Below the pieces are notes generated by a model, which worked only from the letters and a program-made list of their open reading frames with translations, searched no databases and was not told the origin of the DNA. Both the position numbers and the translations under genes were made by a program. Of a stretch of DNA of 64,000 nucleotides, positions 34,997 through 46,700 are shown piece by piece (the stretch's first letter is position 1; the number at the start of each line of letters is the position of its first letter). Where the stretch lies: positions 124,001 to 188,000 of the forward strand of contig VXBA01003079.1 of NCBI GenBank assembly GCA_013399895.1. Reading direction: 5' to 3'. Source of the stretch: Serilophus lunatus (taxonomy: Eukaryota > Chordata > Aves > Passeriformes > Eurylaimidae).

Positions 34997-37900
34997 GTAC
35001 GGCCGCCTCCCGGCGCTGGTGCCAGCGCGGGGAGCTCGCGTTTAGGGCGAGGATTTGGGGTTTTTCTCTGAAATGCTGGCGCACGGCAGCCGGGATGGGC
35101 TGGGATGCAGAGCGCTGAGGGGAGTGTTGGTTTCTTAACCCGTTTAGGGTTGCCGCGGTTCCCGGGTTTGTTTGTAGACGATCCTAAAATTGTGTACATG
35201 GGCAAATGTAATTTCTTACCTTCCTTTACTGTAATCTTTCAGGCACAGTATGTGCTGTTGAGAGAAATACCCATATGTTTGTGTAAAATAGCAACCTTCT
35301 GCACTCTCAACAGAAACTTTCCGTGCCTGTCTGGTGTAGGCCTTGGTATGTTATTTGTTGATTCTCTTCTCTGTTTTTATTGTGTCTCAGTATTTAGGAG
35401 CTGTGTTACAAGACGTTGAGTTATCCCAGTCATGTATGTTCTTTGTTTTGAAGAACATCAGAATAATTTTTGGACTACAGACTTGCATGTGCGGGTTTTT
35501 TGAGATTTTTTCAGGCATAGGTGGTATATTGACTTTACTGTCCTACCTGTGCCCTGTCTGAGAAGTACTGAATGAGAAGTCAGGACTATCACAGCTGTGC
35601 TGTCACCCTACCACAGCTGCTTTGCAGCCCTGTGAAAAAACTCTCTTACTAAAAAGCCTGACAGCAGTACATTAATTGTTGTAGTGGCTGCAGTAATTAC
35701 TCTTCTTCCCTGAGAGCCAGTGTGACTCTGCCAAGCTCTGGTATGGACAGAAGCTATAGTTCCCTTGAGTTCCTTTGGGCACTGGGTGATGCTTCTGTTG
35801 GGTAGGAAAAAAATGCCTAAAATGGACTAATTGACAGGGGATCCACAAGCAAAAGTCACTGTGCATCGTGTGGGCAGCCCCCCAGTGAGGTCAGAAGGTT
35901 GCATCTCTCCCTCTCCCACCCAATTTGCCCATAACAGGATCTGTCCTGACTGTCCCTCTGTCTTCAGTGCTGTCTTTCTCTGTAGCAGGAGTCTGCTGTG
36001 TGTGTTGGAATTTTGCCTTGTTGACAGCACAAGCTTCATGGGAGGAGAAAGGGATGTGCATTTCCAAGGCTGAAGAAGGATATCATTTGCCTGGAAAGTG
36101 TCAGGACTCACTGGAAAGAGTGGAGAAAGCAGACTGCAGTCTTGCTCTTGGCAGTTGAGGTGGGAAGAGGTTGGGAAATGGAATCATGTGGATTTCATTT
36201 CTTCTATAGAGACAGCAACTCTGTGTAGAAGTCACTTCTGCTTTCCTTCTTCAGACTTTTGGGGAAATGAGGATGTGTGAGTCTCTCAGGAAGAGACAAA
36301 CACTATATTATCCTTCCAGCTGGGAGGCTCAGTTTTCTTTTGGTTTATTTTTTTTACACTTTGTTTATTTCTTGTCTTATTTTATGAATGAAGCAGAAAA
36401 GAGCAAGTGGATGAACATGAATATGGATGTTCTCCTTACGTATTTCTGGGGCCTCTTACAATTAAGTCCAGAATATTATTGGCACATCCAAGATTTGTCT
36501 TCTCCATGTTTTTAACTTTTTGCTCCCACTTCACCTAAATGCTAGATTTGAAGAAAAAAAGAGTATTCTTTTCAAAAAGTAAAGAATTGCTAATGAATTT
36601 CCCTCATAGTCCAAAATGACAGAACCATTTGCTGATCAGATGTTCCAAAATACTCATTCAAAAGCTGAAATATCCCATCTTTTTTTCCATCAATCTGGTT
36701 CTCAAATAAAAAAAGAAATCACTTTGGATGCGAGTGGGAGTGTGTTTAAAATAGGTTATTAGAGTTGGAATAGCATATCTGGTGCTTAGCAATGTGTCAG
36801 GGAGTTCCCATCAGTTTTACACAGTTGCTGTAAGCAGCAGTGTAAGACCTTCCCGTGGTTTTTTTGGCACATTAGGTGTAGCCAAAATGTAGCATCACCG
36901 TGCTGGTTTGTGTGTTATATAATTACTACTTCTTCTTGTCAGTGGAAGCGATTTGGGGGATGAAAAGGAAGTGATGTGAGTAAGTGTGATCAGTTTCTTC
37001 TGTTGGGCAGGTGTTAATACCACAGGAACTGCCAACAGACATGGGTGGCTCCCCAGCTTAAAGTTTGGATGGTCTTGTTTGCCCTGCAGAGTGACTTTCT
37101 GCCTCGTGCCAGTGGGCTGGAATCCTGTGTCAAGGCTGCTCCATAAGGCCAGATATGAGGAGTACTGAGACTGTTTTTTGGTAGTCTCTGGTCCCAGCTT
37201 TAGGTATAACACCAAAACTTTTAGAAATTTCTGTTTGGCTCCTTTATAGCTGCTTGCAGTTCAGGACTTGGGTAAGGCTTTGGATAGAGGCGATTCTCGT
37301 GAAAATTCACGTTTTTAGGTGAGTTTCAGGTGGACAGATGGAGCCTAAGCCTGCTGAAGACAGCAAGCAGAGGGGCTGGACAGGGAAACTTGCTGTTGAT
37401 GCAAACTGCCATGAGCTTCTGTCAGACTCCTTTTGTGAAGTCAGGACCTCGGTGCTGGGATTTTTGCTGGGGCTGCTGCAGTTCTTTTGCCTTTCCTCCA
37501 CACATCACTGCTCTGCCTTCGACAGACTTGTAGCAGGATTGCCTGCTGGAGCTCCTTGGGTTTTGTCCAGCTGCATGGACCTCTGTGGAGCTCTACAAGA
37601 TGCTCGTATTTCACCATTTTCCAGGGGGATTATACACACTGTAATGCTGATGCCCAAAAAAAAAGGAGTACAAAGAGATTTCACTCTCATCTTGTGTGAT
37701 AGTGTGGGCAGCTAAACCACAAGGCCTTTTCTGGCATGTGTTTTTACTGCTTTGGTGACTGTTTCGGAATGATTCTGACACCCCTGGCAGGGAAGAACTT
37801 GGTGCATAATGATCTAAATAGCTGTGGAAAGGTCTGTTCCTCCTGCACAGGGGCTGCCTTCCGATTTCGAATCAGTTTTCAGCATTGGGAGGTTGTGTTT

Positions 37901-40900
37901 CCAGATGAGAGGAAGTGCATTTGGTACATCACAAATGTTTCATGTAAGTGTGTTGGTCAGTACCTGAACAAAAGTGACATGTGACTTTTCAGATAGTTTG
38001 TCTGTAGGGAAATAAATTGCTTTACAATTTTTGACAAAAATTTCATTTACACTTGTATATTATTCTAAATTACGGTGTTCAGTGATGGGACATTTTTGGG
38101 TAATTTTTTTCAGAGGATCTTGGATTTAAAGAAGTGAAGCTCAACTGAAGGGTTTTTTTTTTTGTTTGGTTTGTTTTTTTTTTAAAATCTATTGCTCCAG
38201 TGGCTTCGGCTTGGGAGGGCAAAAGAAACAAAATATAGTAATATGAAAGTCAGATGTTGTTTTATCCTGGCCCTTGTAGTCCACCCAGAGTGCTTTGCAG
38301 TGGAGATGCAGCTGTCCTGTTTTTTCTTTGGAGTCAGGTTACTGTTCTTTCTTGCCTGTTTTCCCATTTGAGGAGAGCATTTTGAGATGGCCTTATGAAA
38401 GACACAATTTAAGGGAACTGGCTCTTTAAGCCAGTCATTGCTTTTCCACAGTCCCCATTTTGCAGTTGGCTGGGGAAGTAGCACATTCTGAGGAATTACA
38501 GAATCTGCTGGATTGTAACAGCATGTGTGGCTGAGCAGAGCTGATGAGAAGCATGGATAACTCATGCATAGTTGGGTTGCTTTCATCCCAGAAAGACTAA
38601 TCTGGAGGTTCGTCACTCCTGCTGATTTTGCAGAGGAGGTACACCCTCAATGTTGGGACACTGTTGAGATATGCAGAGGGCACTAAAATACATGAGTGTC
38701 TATGAATACAGATATATGTGCTTTCAGAAGGGCCAGGCTGACACAGGCACCTCTCCAGGTTGTGTAAAGAGGTTTGGTGTTGGAATGTGCCCCAAATGTA
38801 GCTGCCTCACCATGGTGAAAAGTCACAGCTCCCCTCTGACTGGCCTCATCATCCCCCTGACAGTCATCTGCCCAGGGTGGAAGTAGGTGTTCAGAAAGAG
38901 CTTGGGTTCACAGAGCAGCTTCTCCAGCTTTAACCTCATTCTCTGGTACTGCTTAAACATTTCTGCTCCAAGCTGAACTTCTTAGCTCCCCTGCTGAAGG
39001 AGGGGTGTCTGTCTCAGGGCACCAGGGACAAGCATGGAAATTTCAGCCTGAGGAATTAGCTGGTCGAAAAAAACAAACTGAAAGCTTGTGTTAGTGCAGT
39101 CTGGTTCACATTGTCTTACAAAGGTGGTGTGTACTTTGCTCAGACCATGGTTTCCTGTTACAAGGAAATCCTGCTGATTTAGCAAAAAGAGCTGTATAAT
39201 AATAGACAGGGAAACCTAAATTTTGAGGACAGAGTAAATATATTTGACCAATGATGACAGACTTTTGGCTGTTAGGGTCTTAGAGGGAATCCCTTGTGTA
39301 TTTTTCTCCTTCAGTTTTGTTTCAGGTTTGCTTTTCCTTAATAAGTGTCTTTGCTATTTATCACATCTTGTAGAAGCAGTGAAATATTTTGCTTTAGCTT
39401 GAATTGTGGGTGGCTTCTGATGGCTTCCTTTTCTAAAGGGTATTGACTAACCAGAACAGTACTTGCAACGTTTTCATTTCACTCTGTGGTTGCCAAGCCA
39501 CGAGAAGCAGCAGCAACATCAGCATGACATTTGTGTTCACAGAAAAACTTCTGCCTTTCCTTTGGGATGCAGATTGTGCCTCTTGGAAAGTACCTGCTGG
39601 TTTCCAGGTGTGGCTCATTGTGGACAATGTGGAATACTTAAAAGGAAACTTGCTCAGTATTGTACTGTCAGTTGGAAGCCTGGACTCTTTCCCCTGGGTG
39701 TTTGGTGTCTCTTCTGAGATGTCACTATTTTTGAATCCAAAATAAAGTTTGGAGAGTGGGTTCTAAGAATTTTATGAAGGGCTAAAGCTAATAAGCTCCA
39801 TGTTCCTGTGTGCCCCTTGAAGTACCAGCTAGCTTATCAAAACAGCAGATTTATTTCCATTTGGGAGGGAAAATGCAGAGAAAGGAGAAATATTGTTTTC
39901 TTTAATGCATAAATTGAGACTTCAGGCACCTTGCAGGGATTATACTGGCTTAATAAATTCTAATTTGTATTAATACAAATTACAGCTTTACAAACCGAAG
40001 TATGCACACAGGAAAATTCCCAATAAAAAATTATTAATGTGTGTAAAGCTGTTACCTGAAGTAGGAAAGAAAAAATTGGTTGATAATGCTAATTGAAAAC
40101 TGCCCCAAAATGAGGAAGTACAAAGTTACTATCCATGAGTAGGTGAGGTTTAGTTTGCACCTTCTCTAATATAGTGTTTATATAGCACTGGATCTTTTGG
40201 TAGCAAAGAATCACCATTGTAAAAACAAAGCATGTGAATAACACTTGGAATATGGGAAGACAGCTTCTGAAGAGCTTTTTACAAGTCTTGATACTTAGAA
40301 AAACAAGCACATGCTGCAGTTACAACCATCCTGTGCAATTACCTCTGAGTAACAGGCTTTGCTGTTTGTTGTGTTCTCCTCTCACAGGGTGTGAGGCTCA
40401 AGAGTCACAGCGTAGTCATCACAGAAATAACTTCTTAAAGTCCCTCTGATTAATACATTGCTGAGAGCACAGAGGTGTTCTGCTGACTGTACAGGATCCA
40501 GGTTCTTACTTTTGTCATCACAGTCATTTTGTTCCACACTGGGTTGTACAGCTGGGTCATATCATAGTTGCCAAGTGTGTTACCGAGCAGGAAGGTGTTT
40601 AAAGAGGAAGCTGTAGGATGAAATATTGCCCTTCCTGTCTTCAGACTGTAGGAGTACTGTCAATTCAACTCATCAAAGCTATTTTCATTGTTACCACGGT
40701 TGATTTGGTGTAACTTCAGTGATGTTAAGCCATTACAGTGACAGTGTAATTTAATATAATGTTTCTAAGTAAGGAAATTAATACAGTGTGTACAAAATGG
40801 ATGTAATATGTTGAAGGCATTTTGCAAATAAAGCCGTAATTCTGGGCTCCGTGTTCCATCATTTCTCTTGTATCTAACCTTTTTTTTTTAATTGTGTTTA

Positions 40901-43625
40901 ATACACATTGCTAGACAAAATGTGAGTAAATTATGGTGATTACTGGAGAGGACACAGTTGATCTAACACATTTCAATTGTATGTAATTTAAATACTGATG
41001 TCATGAAGTTACTCCGTGTGTTCTTACTGTGACCATATGTTCTTCTAAGTAAGACTCACCATTGCATAATTCATCCTGCACAGTTTGTGCAGTTAACTGC
41101 GTTTACCTGCCTTTTACTTGCATTGGAAGTTGAATGAGTTAAAATATTCTGCAGCAGTTTTGGTTCTGTGTTAACACTGAGTTTCATATTTTTTTTTGCA
41201 TGTTTAAATCAGGAAATTTATCTATTATTGGGTATTTTTAAACATTGATTGAGGGGGCTGGTTATGGATTCATTTGCCTATAAAATGTTTAGTAGTGGAA
41301 CACAAGGAACTACTGTTCTGTTGGTGAACAAATGAATGTTTTTCAGTTGTGGGCAAGGTTAGCGTACAGAGAAGGGCTCGGGTGTGTAGGGCAGGATTTT
41401 TATCTTCATATGGACTTAGCACATACTCCTTTGTCAATTTAATTCAGGTATTACAGTCCATTTTTCTTTCTTACTCTGAGGTTATACTTCCTTGGCTAAT
41501 GTAAGAACTGCATTTTGAGGAATGCCTGGCTTTGGGCAGTACAGATGGGTTTATTCCTGTGCAAATGTGGCTGTTCATTGAGGTTAATTATCCATAAGGT
41601 CCTGACTTAGGAGGATACTAGAATAGCTGTTAACTATGAATAATTTAGTGCAGCATCAGATTGCGTGCCACTCGAGAAGGTCTCTGCTTGGGGAGCCTTG
41701 TATCTTGTTGAAATCCACTCAACAGTATGAAGGTTACTGCTTGCACTGATAAGTTATTGTACTCTTTTCATTCTATTTTAAGATTTGCCAGTGAATATTT
41801 AATGGTAGTAATAAAAATAGATGTGCAAGAGTAGGTGTAGTTTATTTTTGAGAAGCTGAAGTATTGACCTAGACTTCAGTCTTAAATTGTCTCTTAAATT
41901 TATTTTTAATCTTTGACTGGAATAATAAAGTTAGGATTTTCTCCACTCAGATTTATGTAGTTGAGACACTTCACATCCTACACAATCCTTTTAGGTGGTA
42001 CTTCATTGTGGGAAAAGGGGAAAGGCTTAATGAAAGAGTTGCTAGTAAGAGAGCAGGATTTCAGTGCTTTCTACAAATTGCCCTAGTTGCTCATACATCT
42101 GGCTAGAGCAGACTGTGTCTCATATTACAGAGGCTTTTACAGGAGAAAAACTGCAAATACAGCACTTTGAAGCAGTTCCAAGTGCAGATAAATTTACTTT
42201 ATGCTTTCAGGAGACCTGGTCATTGCAGCATATCACTGGAAGTGTTTTTTATGAATGCCAAATTGGTAGTGTTTTGTCATCATATAGTAGATTTTTCACC
42301 ACCACCACCACCACCACCACCCCCCCCCCCCCCAAAAAAAAAGTTCAGGGAAGAACTTCATGAAAAAGAGGTTGCTTTGGAAGTGTCAAGGGAAGAACAT
42401 AAACATACAAACATGCAATAGAAGTAGTAGAGAAAAAGGAGGGTTTTGAGGCTTTTGGGGAGAAAGACTGATGCTTTATGATATTTAAGGTAGATCTGTC
42501 AGATGTCTGGAAAGGCTTTTTCTTTTTCTGACTATTTCTGGCTGTTCCCATTCTCTCTGTGGATTTTTTTTACTATGGTCCTCTTCCTTTGGATGCTTTG
42601 TTACAGCTGTACACATCTTAACTTGTCTTTGGAATTGTTCTATAGGACACTTTCAACCTCATTTAGAACTTGAAGGGTTTTCTTACTTCTGCAAATGAGA
42701 TTTGCTCTTATATATGGGATGCTGTTAGAAGCTGACAGGGTGAGGTACAGTCATCCCTTGGTGCCTGCTTCAGTGATTGAAGATAAAATAGGCCTTTTGT
42801 CTTTTTGTGCTCCTTCACAGGGTAGTAAGTACTTCAGGTGTCCATTAAAGGTTGGAGGTTAAATGCTGAGATGCATTTAATTTCTCCTTAAGACCGAGGA
42901 TGGAGATTGGTCCCTTTGAACAGGCAGTCTTTGAGCTTTGCATTATGGGGATGTTTTAATAAACATCCCTGTTTGAGAGTTTTAATAAGCCTCTATACTT
43001 CTGCAATTTGCTACTGACTGATAATTTTTATGGAAATGCACTTCTGTTTACAGATGCAAAGAACTCATTAAGTTCAGCCCTGGTGTAAAATTTTTAAGGC
43101 TGTTTATTTTCAAATTAAGAGCTTAAAATTGAACTAAAAATTAGTGGGACTTTCCTTACCCTGGAGCTTTTTGATCTGTGTTTTAATTGTCTTCTCTGTG
43201 GAAATACTTTCTATGCTGAAATAAACTGGAGTTTACTAGCCAGCCATGAAAAGCTGAATTGTCAGATTTCCTGATTCAAGTTCCAAGTTTCCTGATATTT
43301 GAGAGGAAATTCTACTGTGAATGTGTGCGCTTCAATAGCTATGGCAAGAAAGGAATAAGTGCCTGAATAACTTTTTTTTAATTCATGTAACCTTTTGTTG
43401 GTGCTGTGCACAAGAGCAAGCTATCCTCCAGGCCTACAGGTGTGGGAGGAACAGGACTACCAAGTTACATTCTGCTTTTTGTTTCTATGTTCAGAATATA
43501 CTTTCTCCTGCTGTTGTTGTTGAAATGTACAACGTTAAAAGAAAAACCACTGGAGTGCCATTGTTTCACTACAATGTGTCACCAGAGCTTTATTAAAGCC
43601 TTGCTATTTTTTGTTTCCTCTTTAG
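34997..43625 (+). other. VPS54 intron 1
   Basis: About 8.6 kb between the presumed first exon and the start-codon exon. It holds a T-rich run at 38153-38183, an (ACC)n/poly-C/poly-A repeat at 42298-42342, several AATAAA hexamers (for example 40827) and a perfect NF-kB-type decamer at 43146. Open frames of 125 codons (37338-37715, +) and 144 codons (38182-38616, -) are not recognisable as proteins. Confidence 0.7.
42298..42342. repeat. Compound simple repeat: (ACC)n, poly-C, poly-A
   Basis: About seven ACC units run into a stretch of C to 42333 and then nine A to 42342. A likely polymorphic microsatellite inside VPS54 intron 1. Confidence 0.95.
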
Positions 43626-43651
43626 CTTTTACCAAGTGGTGATTTTATGCA
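43626..43651 (+). other. VPS54: VPS54 5'UTR end with an in-frame stop and an overlapping upstream ATG
   Basis: The exon starts after the acceptor TTTAG. TGA at 43640-43642 is in frame with the VPS54 ATG at 43652 and so fixes the start. Another ATG at 43647 lies 5 nt upstream in a different frame. It has a weak context (T at -3, C at +4), whereas the main ATG has G at -3 and G at +4. Confidence 0.8.
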
Positions 43652-43787
43652 ATGGCATCAAGCCACAGTTCTTCACCAGTGCCTCAGTCAAACAGCAGTG
43701 ATGCTTTCTTTAAAAAAGAAATGGATGCCACGAAACACTTCCGCCCTGTGCAGTCACTGCCTGATGTGTGCCCCAAGGAACCCACAG
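43652..43787 (+). CDS. VPS54: VPS54 exon with start codon (residues 1-46)
   Basis: Encodes MASSHSSSPVPQSNSSDAFF and continues to LPDVCPKEPT plus the first base of a glycine codon. The donor is GTAATG. The ATG is preceded by an in-frame TGA in the same exon and has a strong Kozak context. Confidence 0.93.
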
Positions 43788-46700
43788 GTAATGGTGGTGT
43801 GCAAGGACAGTGAGAATGCAGTTAAATTTGCTAAACTGTTTGCAGTTGTTCAGTCGGCATTTCTTGTATACTGTGTGTAGTGTACTAAGCCATGGTCTAT
43901 TTCCAAGCGTGCTGTAATTCTGTTTCATACCACCCTTTGGAGCAATAGGAGAGACTTCCTATTTGTAGCTTAAGGTGTCTCCATTGTAGATGGGATTTTG
44001 CTTGTGTGATTCCATGTTACAGCTGTGATCCATACTCTGTGCAAGAGGAGGGTGTAGTCTGTCAGACCCTGTAGCAGATGTGTCCGGTGTGCTTGGAGTC
44101 TGACTGCATGGCTTCTGTGAAACATCCCAGCCCTTCTGCAGTAGGAAGCAAGGGGCCTGTCTGTAGTACTGTTAAAAGTGTCTGGTGCTATTGTAAAACC
44201 AGGTTGTGGTCACAGTTCCAGCTGCTGTGAGGTACTGAAGCTTGGTTTATAAAAAGGAATGGGTGGGATGGAATCTTAAGAATTATGACATGAAATGCTA
44301 ATGAATTGCAGCTGTCATTCTGATCAAGGTCAGATTATTAGAAATCTGTTTGTGGTTGGAATTTTTTTCTCTGCAGTAGAAGCTAATGTTGTTGAGCTAA
44401 ATATCTTTGAGTGTCATTATACCAATGCTGTGTTCAAACCTTGTGTTGGTTAATCTGGTAGAAGTGCATGTTAAAGTGTTGCAGAAGGAGAATGTCATCT
44501 GTCTTTTGCATAGGTAATTCTAACCCATTATGTGGTTGGGAAAACATGGTTTGCTTGAGAACCGCATTTTAGCAAAACCACAGCTTTGTTTCTTTCTCCC
44601 CTAACAAACCGTCTTGTCTCTTGTGCTGCAGGCGATCCCAGTAACTTATGTGACAGCCCATCTCTAGTTGTGGATCAGCAAAGATGGACTATTTATCATT
44701 CCAAAGTCAATCTCCCAGCAGCACTAAATGATCCTAGGTTAGCAAAAAGGGAATCTGATTTCTTTACAAAAACATGGGGAGTGGACTTTGTGGACACTGA
44801 AGTCACGCCTTCATTCTACCTCCCACAGATCACCAAGGAACATTTTGCATTATACCAACAGGAAATCGCTCCGGTAAGAGCACCCGGTTAGATGCACAGT
44901 GCTGACTGTCCCTGATGATAGCCCATCATACAGTTAGCTGGTAATTCATTTGCTTTGCAACTTAAAACAATTTGTTTACTGAGTCTTCATTAGGCATTTC
45001 CTGGTTTATAATTTCAGTACCCATTGTGTGGAAAATTGCTTAGGCAATTTCATGTTTTTGTAACTTTCTGTCTATGAATACTGAGCTCTGCACCAGAACT
45101 TACAGTTCACATTTATTCTTTCAAATTGTCAATTCTTTCTTCTGTAAGGATTGTTTAATGATTTGGCTCTACAGTGCAACATAGCATTCTCAGACCTTTG
45201 GATCAAATGGCTACATGCTGCAAGGGTTGGAGACACTTTTTTTAAGAGTCTTCAATCTTAACATTTATGCATTTATACATAAAGTTCTTAAACTATAAGT
45301 AGGCCCATTATCTTGATGATTTCTCTTGTAACAAGAAAGGTTTAAGCTGCATCTAAGGACACCAGGCCCAGTAGGAGACTTCTACAAACTCTTAAAATAC
45401 AGGTGTCAGTAAGTATGTAATATTCTTTTTTTTTAGCTGAAAGAACATGTAGAAGTCTCCTGCTGTTTTCTGCTTCCTTGGTTTGTAACTTCCTTATTTT
45501 TTTGTTGGTTCAGAATTAGCTGCAGGAAGTGTTACTTGTATAATTATAGTTAAAGCCTGGAAGTGAATTGTCTATAACTGAGCTACAACTGAAATATTCC
45601 CACCATTAACTCACATATTCAGCATTTTAAATGTTTAAGATTGCATCCTTTAAAATTAGCACTTCATGCAGTGACTGCTAAATGAAGGAAGATCTTGAAA
45701 ACAGAGTTGTTCTAGCAGAAATCTAGTAAATACTGGTGTTCTTTAGAAACAATTTCTCACCACTGTGATCTCTGGTGGTGTATAAAATTTGAAGCTCAGC
45801 ATGATGAAACAAGATATGTGGTTTCAGCAAGGTACTCATGTGTAAGATGTGGGAGCAATTTCTGCTTTGATCCAATTTAATTTGGCAATGATAAAGTATT
45901 CATTATGTGCTAATGTGATTTCTGAATTAGACATCAAATAAATGTTTGTGTATATAATTGCAATTGGTCTTTGATTATATATCGTTATGTAGTGAAGTTT
46001 TACAACTCTTCAATAACTTATGTGTCAGTTTTCTTTTGGGATGTAAAGATACAAGAAAACCACAACATGTGGACTACAGGTTGAAATTTTTGGGACTTTT
46101 CACCTGGACAAGCTTTGTTTGAGCTTATCAATGAAAGAAAGTGTTATGGTGGACTTGTTAAGATTGTTTGGCATAATGCAGTTGTATTTCACTGAATGTT
46201 CTGCTTCAAAGAAAAAAAATCTCTTTTTTAAGCCTCAGAACAATTCTTTAATATATTTTCTCCTTTACAGAGAGAGAAGGTTCATGAAAGATGCAAGAAT
46301 ATTTGTACTCCTAAAGATACCTTCGACAGGACTCTATTACACACCCACGGTACAGTCAAAGCCTTCCTTTACTCATTAAAAAGTAATGTCTTTTTGTATC
46401 AGTATGTTATAGCCTGAATTATGAATGTTATTCATTATTGATTCTGTAACGTACTGGTCATCTCTGTTACTTGCTCAAGGGCTTCATGTGCAGTAATAGC
46501 TCATGGTGATTTCTTTGTGACAATAATTGGAAGATTCATGGTTTACTAGAAGTATTCATGACCACTGCTGATATTTTACAGGTCAAAGTGCTTGTGATAC
46601 CTGCTTTTAAACTTTTTCTTGGCATGTTAGCATTCGTGGCAGGTCATTGTGTCTTTGGCAACGTTTTCTTTTAACTGTTATTTTAACATCCATTGAAACT

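Larger units (their letters stand above)
34195..35110 (+). promoter_or_regulatory. VPS54: CpG island, probable VPS54 promoter
   Basis: This is the only dense cluster of CG dinucleotides in the window. It lies about 8.6 kb upstream of the VPS54 start-codon exon and continues into a sequence with tandem splice donors at 34992/34997. No TATA box is evident, as usual for housekeeping genes. A 322-base gap interrupts it, so the transcription start cannot be placed. An antisense divergent transcript is possible but not shown. Confidence 0.7.

Noticed and set aside
34215..35205. Long open frames of 166-279 codons on both strands around the CpG island
   Set aside because: They cross the 322-N gap, where no codon is known, and the rest is GC-rich promoter sequence.
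37338..37715. 125-codon + strand ORF starting with a true ATG in VPS54 intron 1
   Set aside because: No known family, no CpG promoter and no nearby poly(A) signal or poly-A trace of a retrocopy. Could be rechecked by tblastn, but not supported here.
38182..38616. 144-codon minus-strand ORF in VPS54 intron 1
   Set aside because: No recognisable motif, no start or splice context that stands out, and composition like the flanking intron. Treated as chance.
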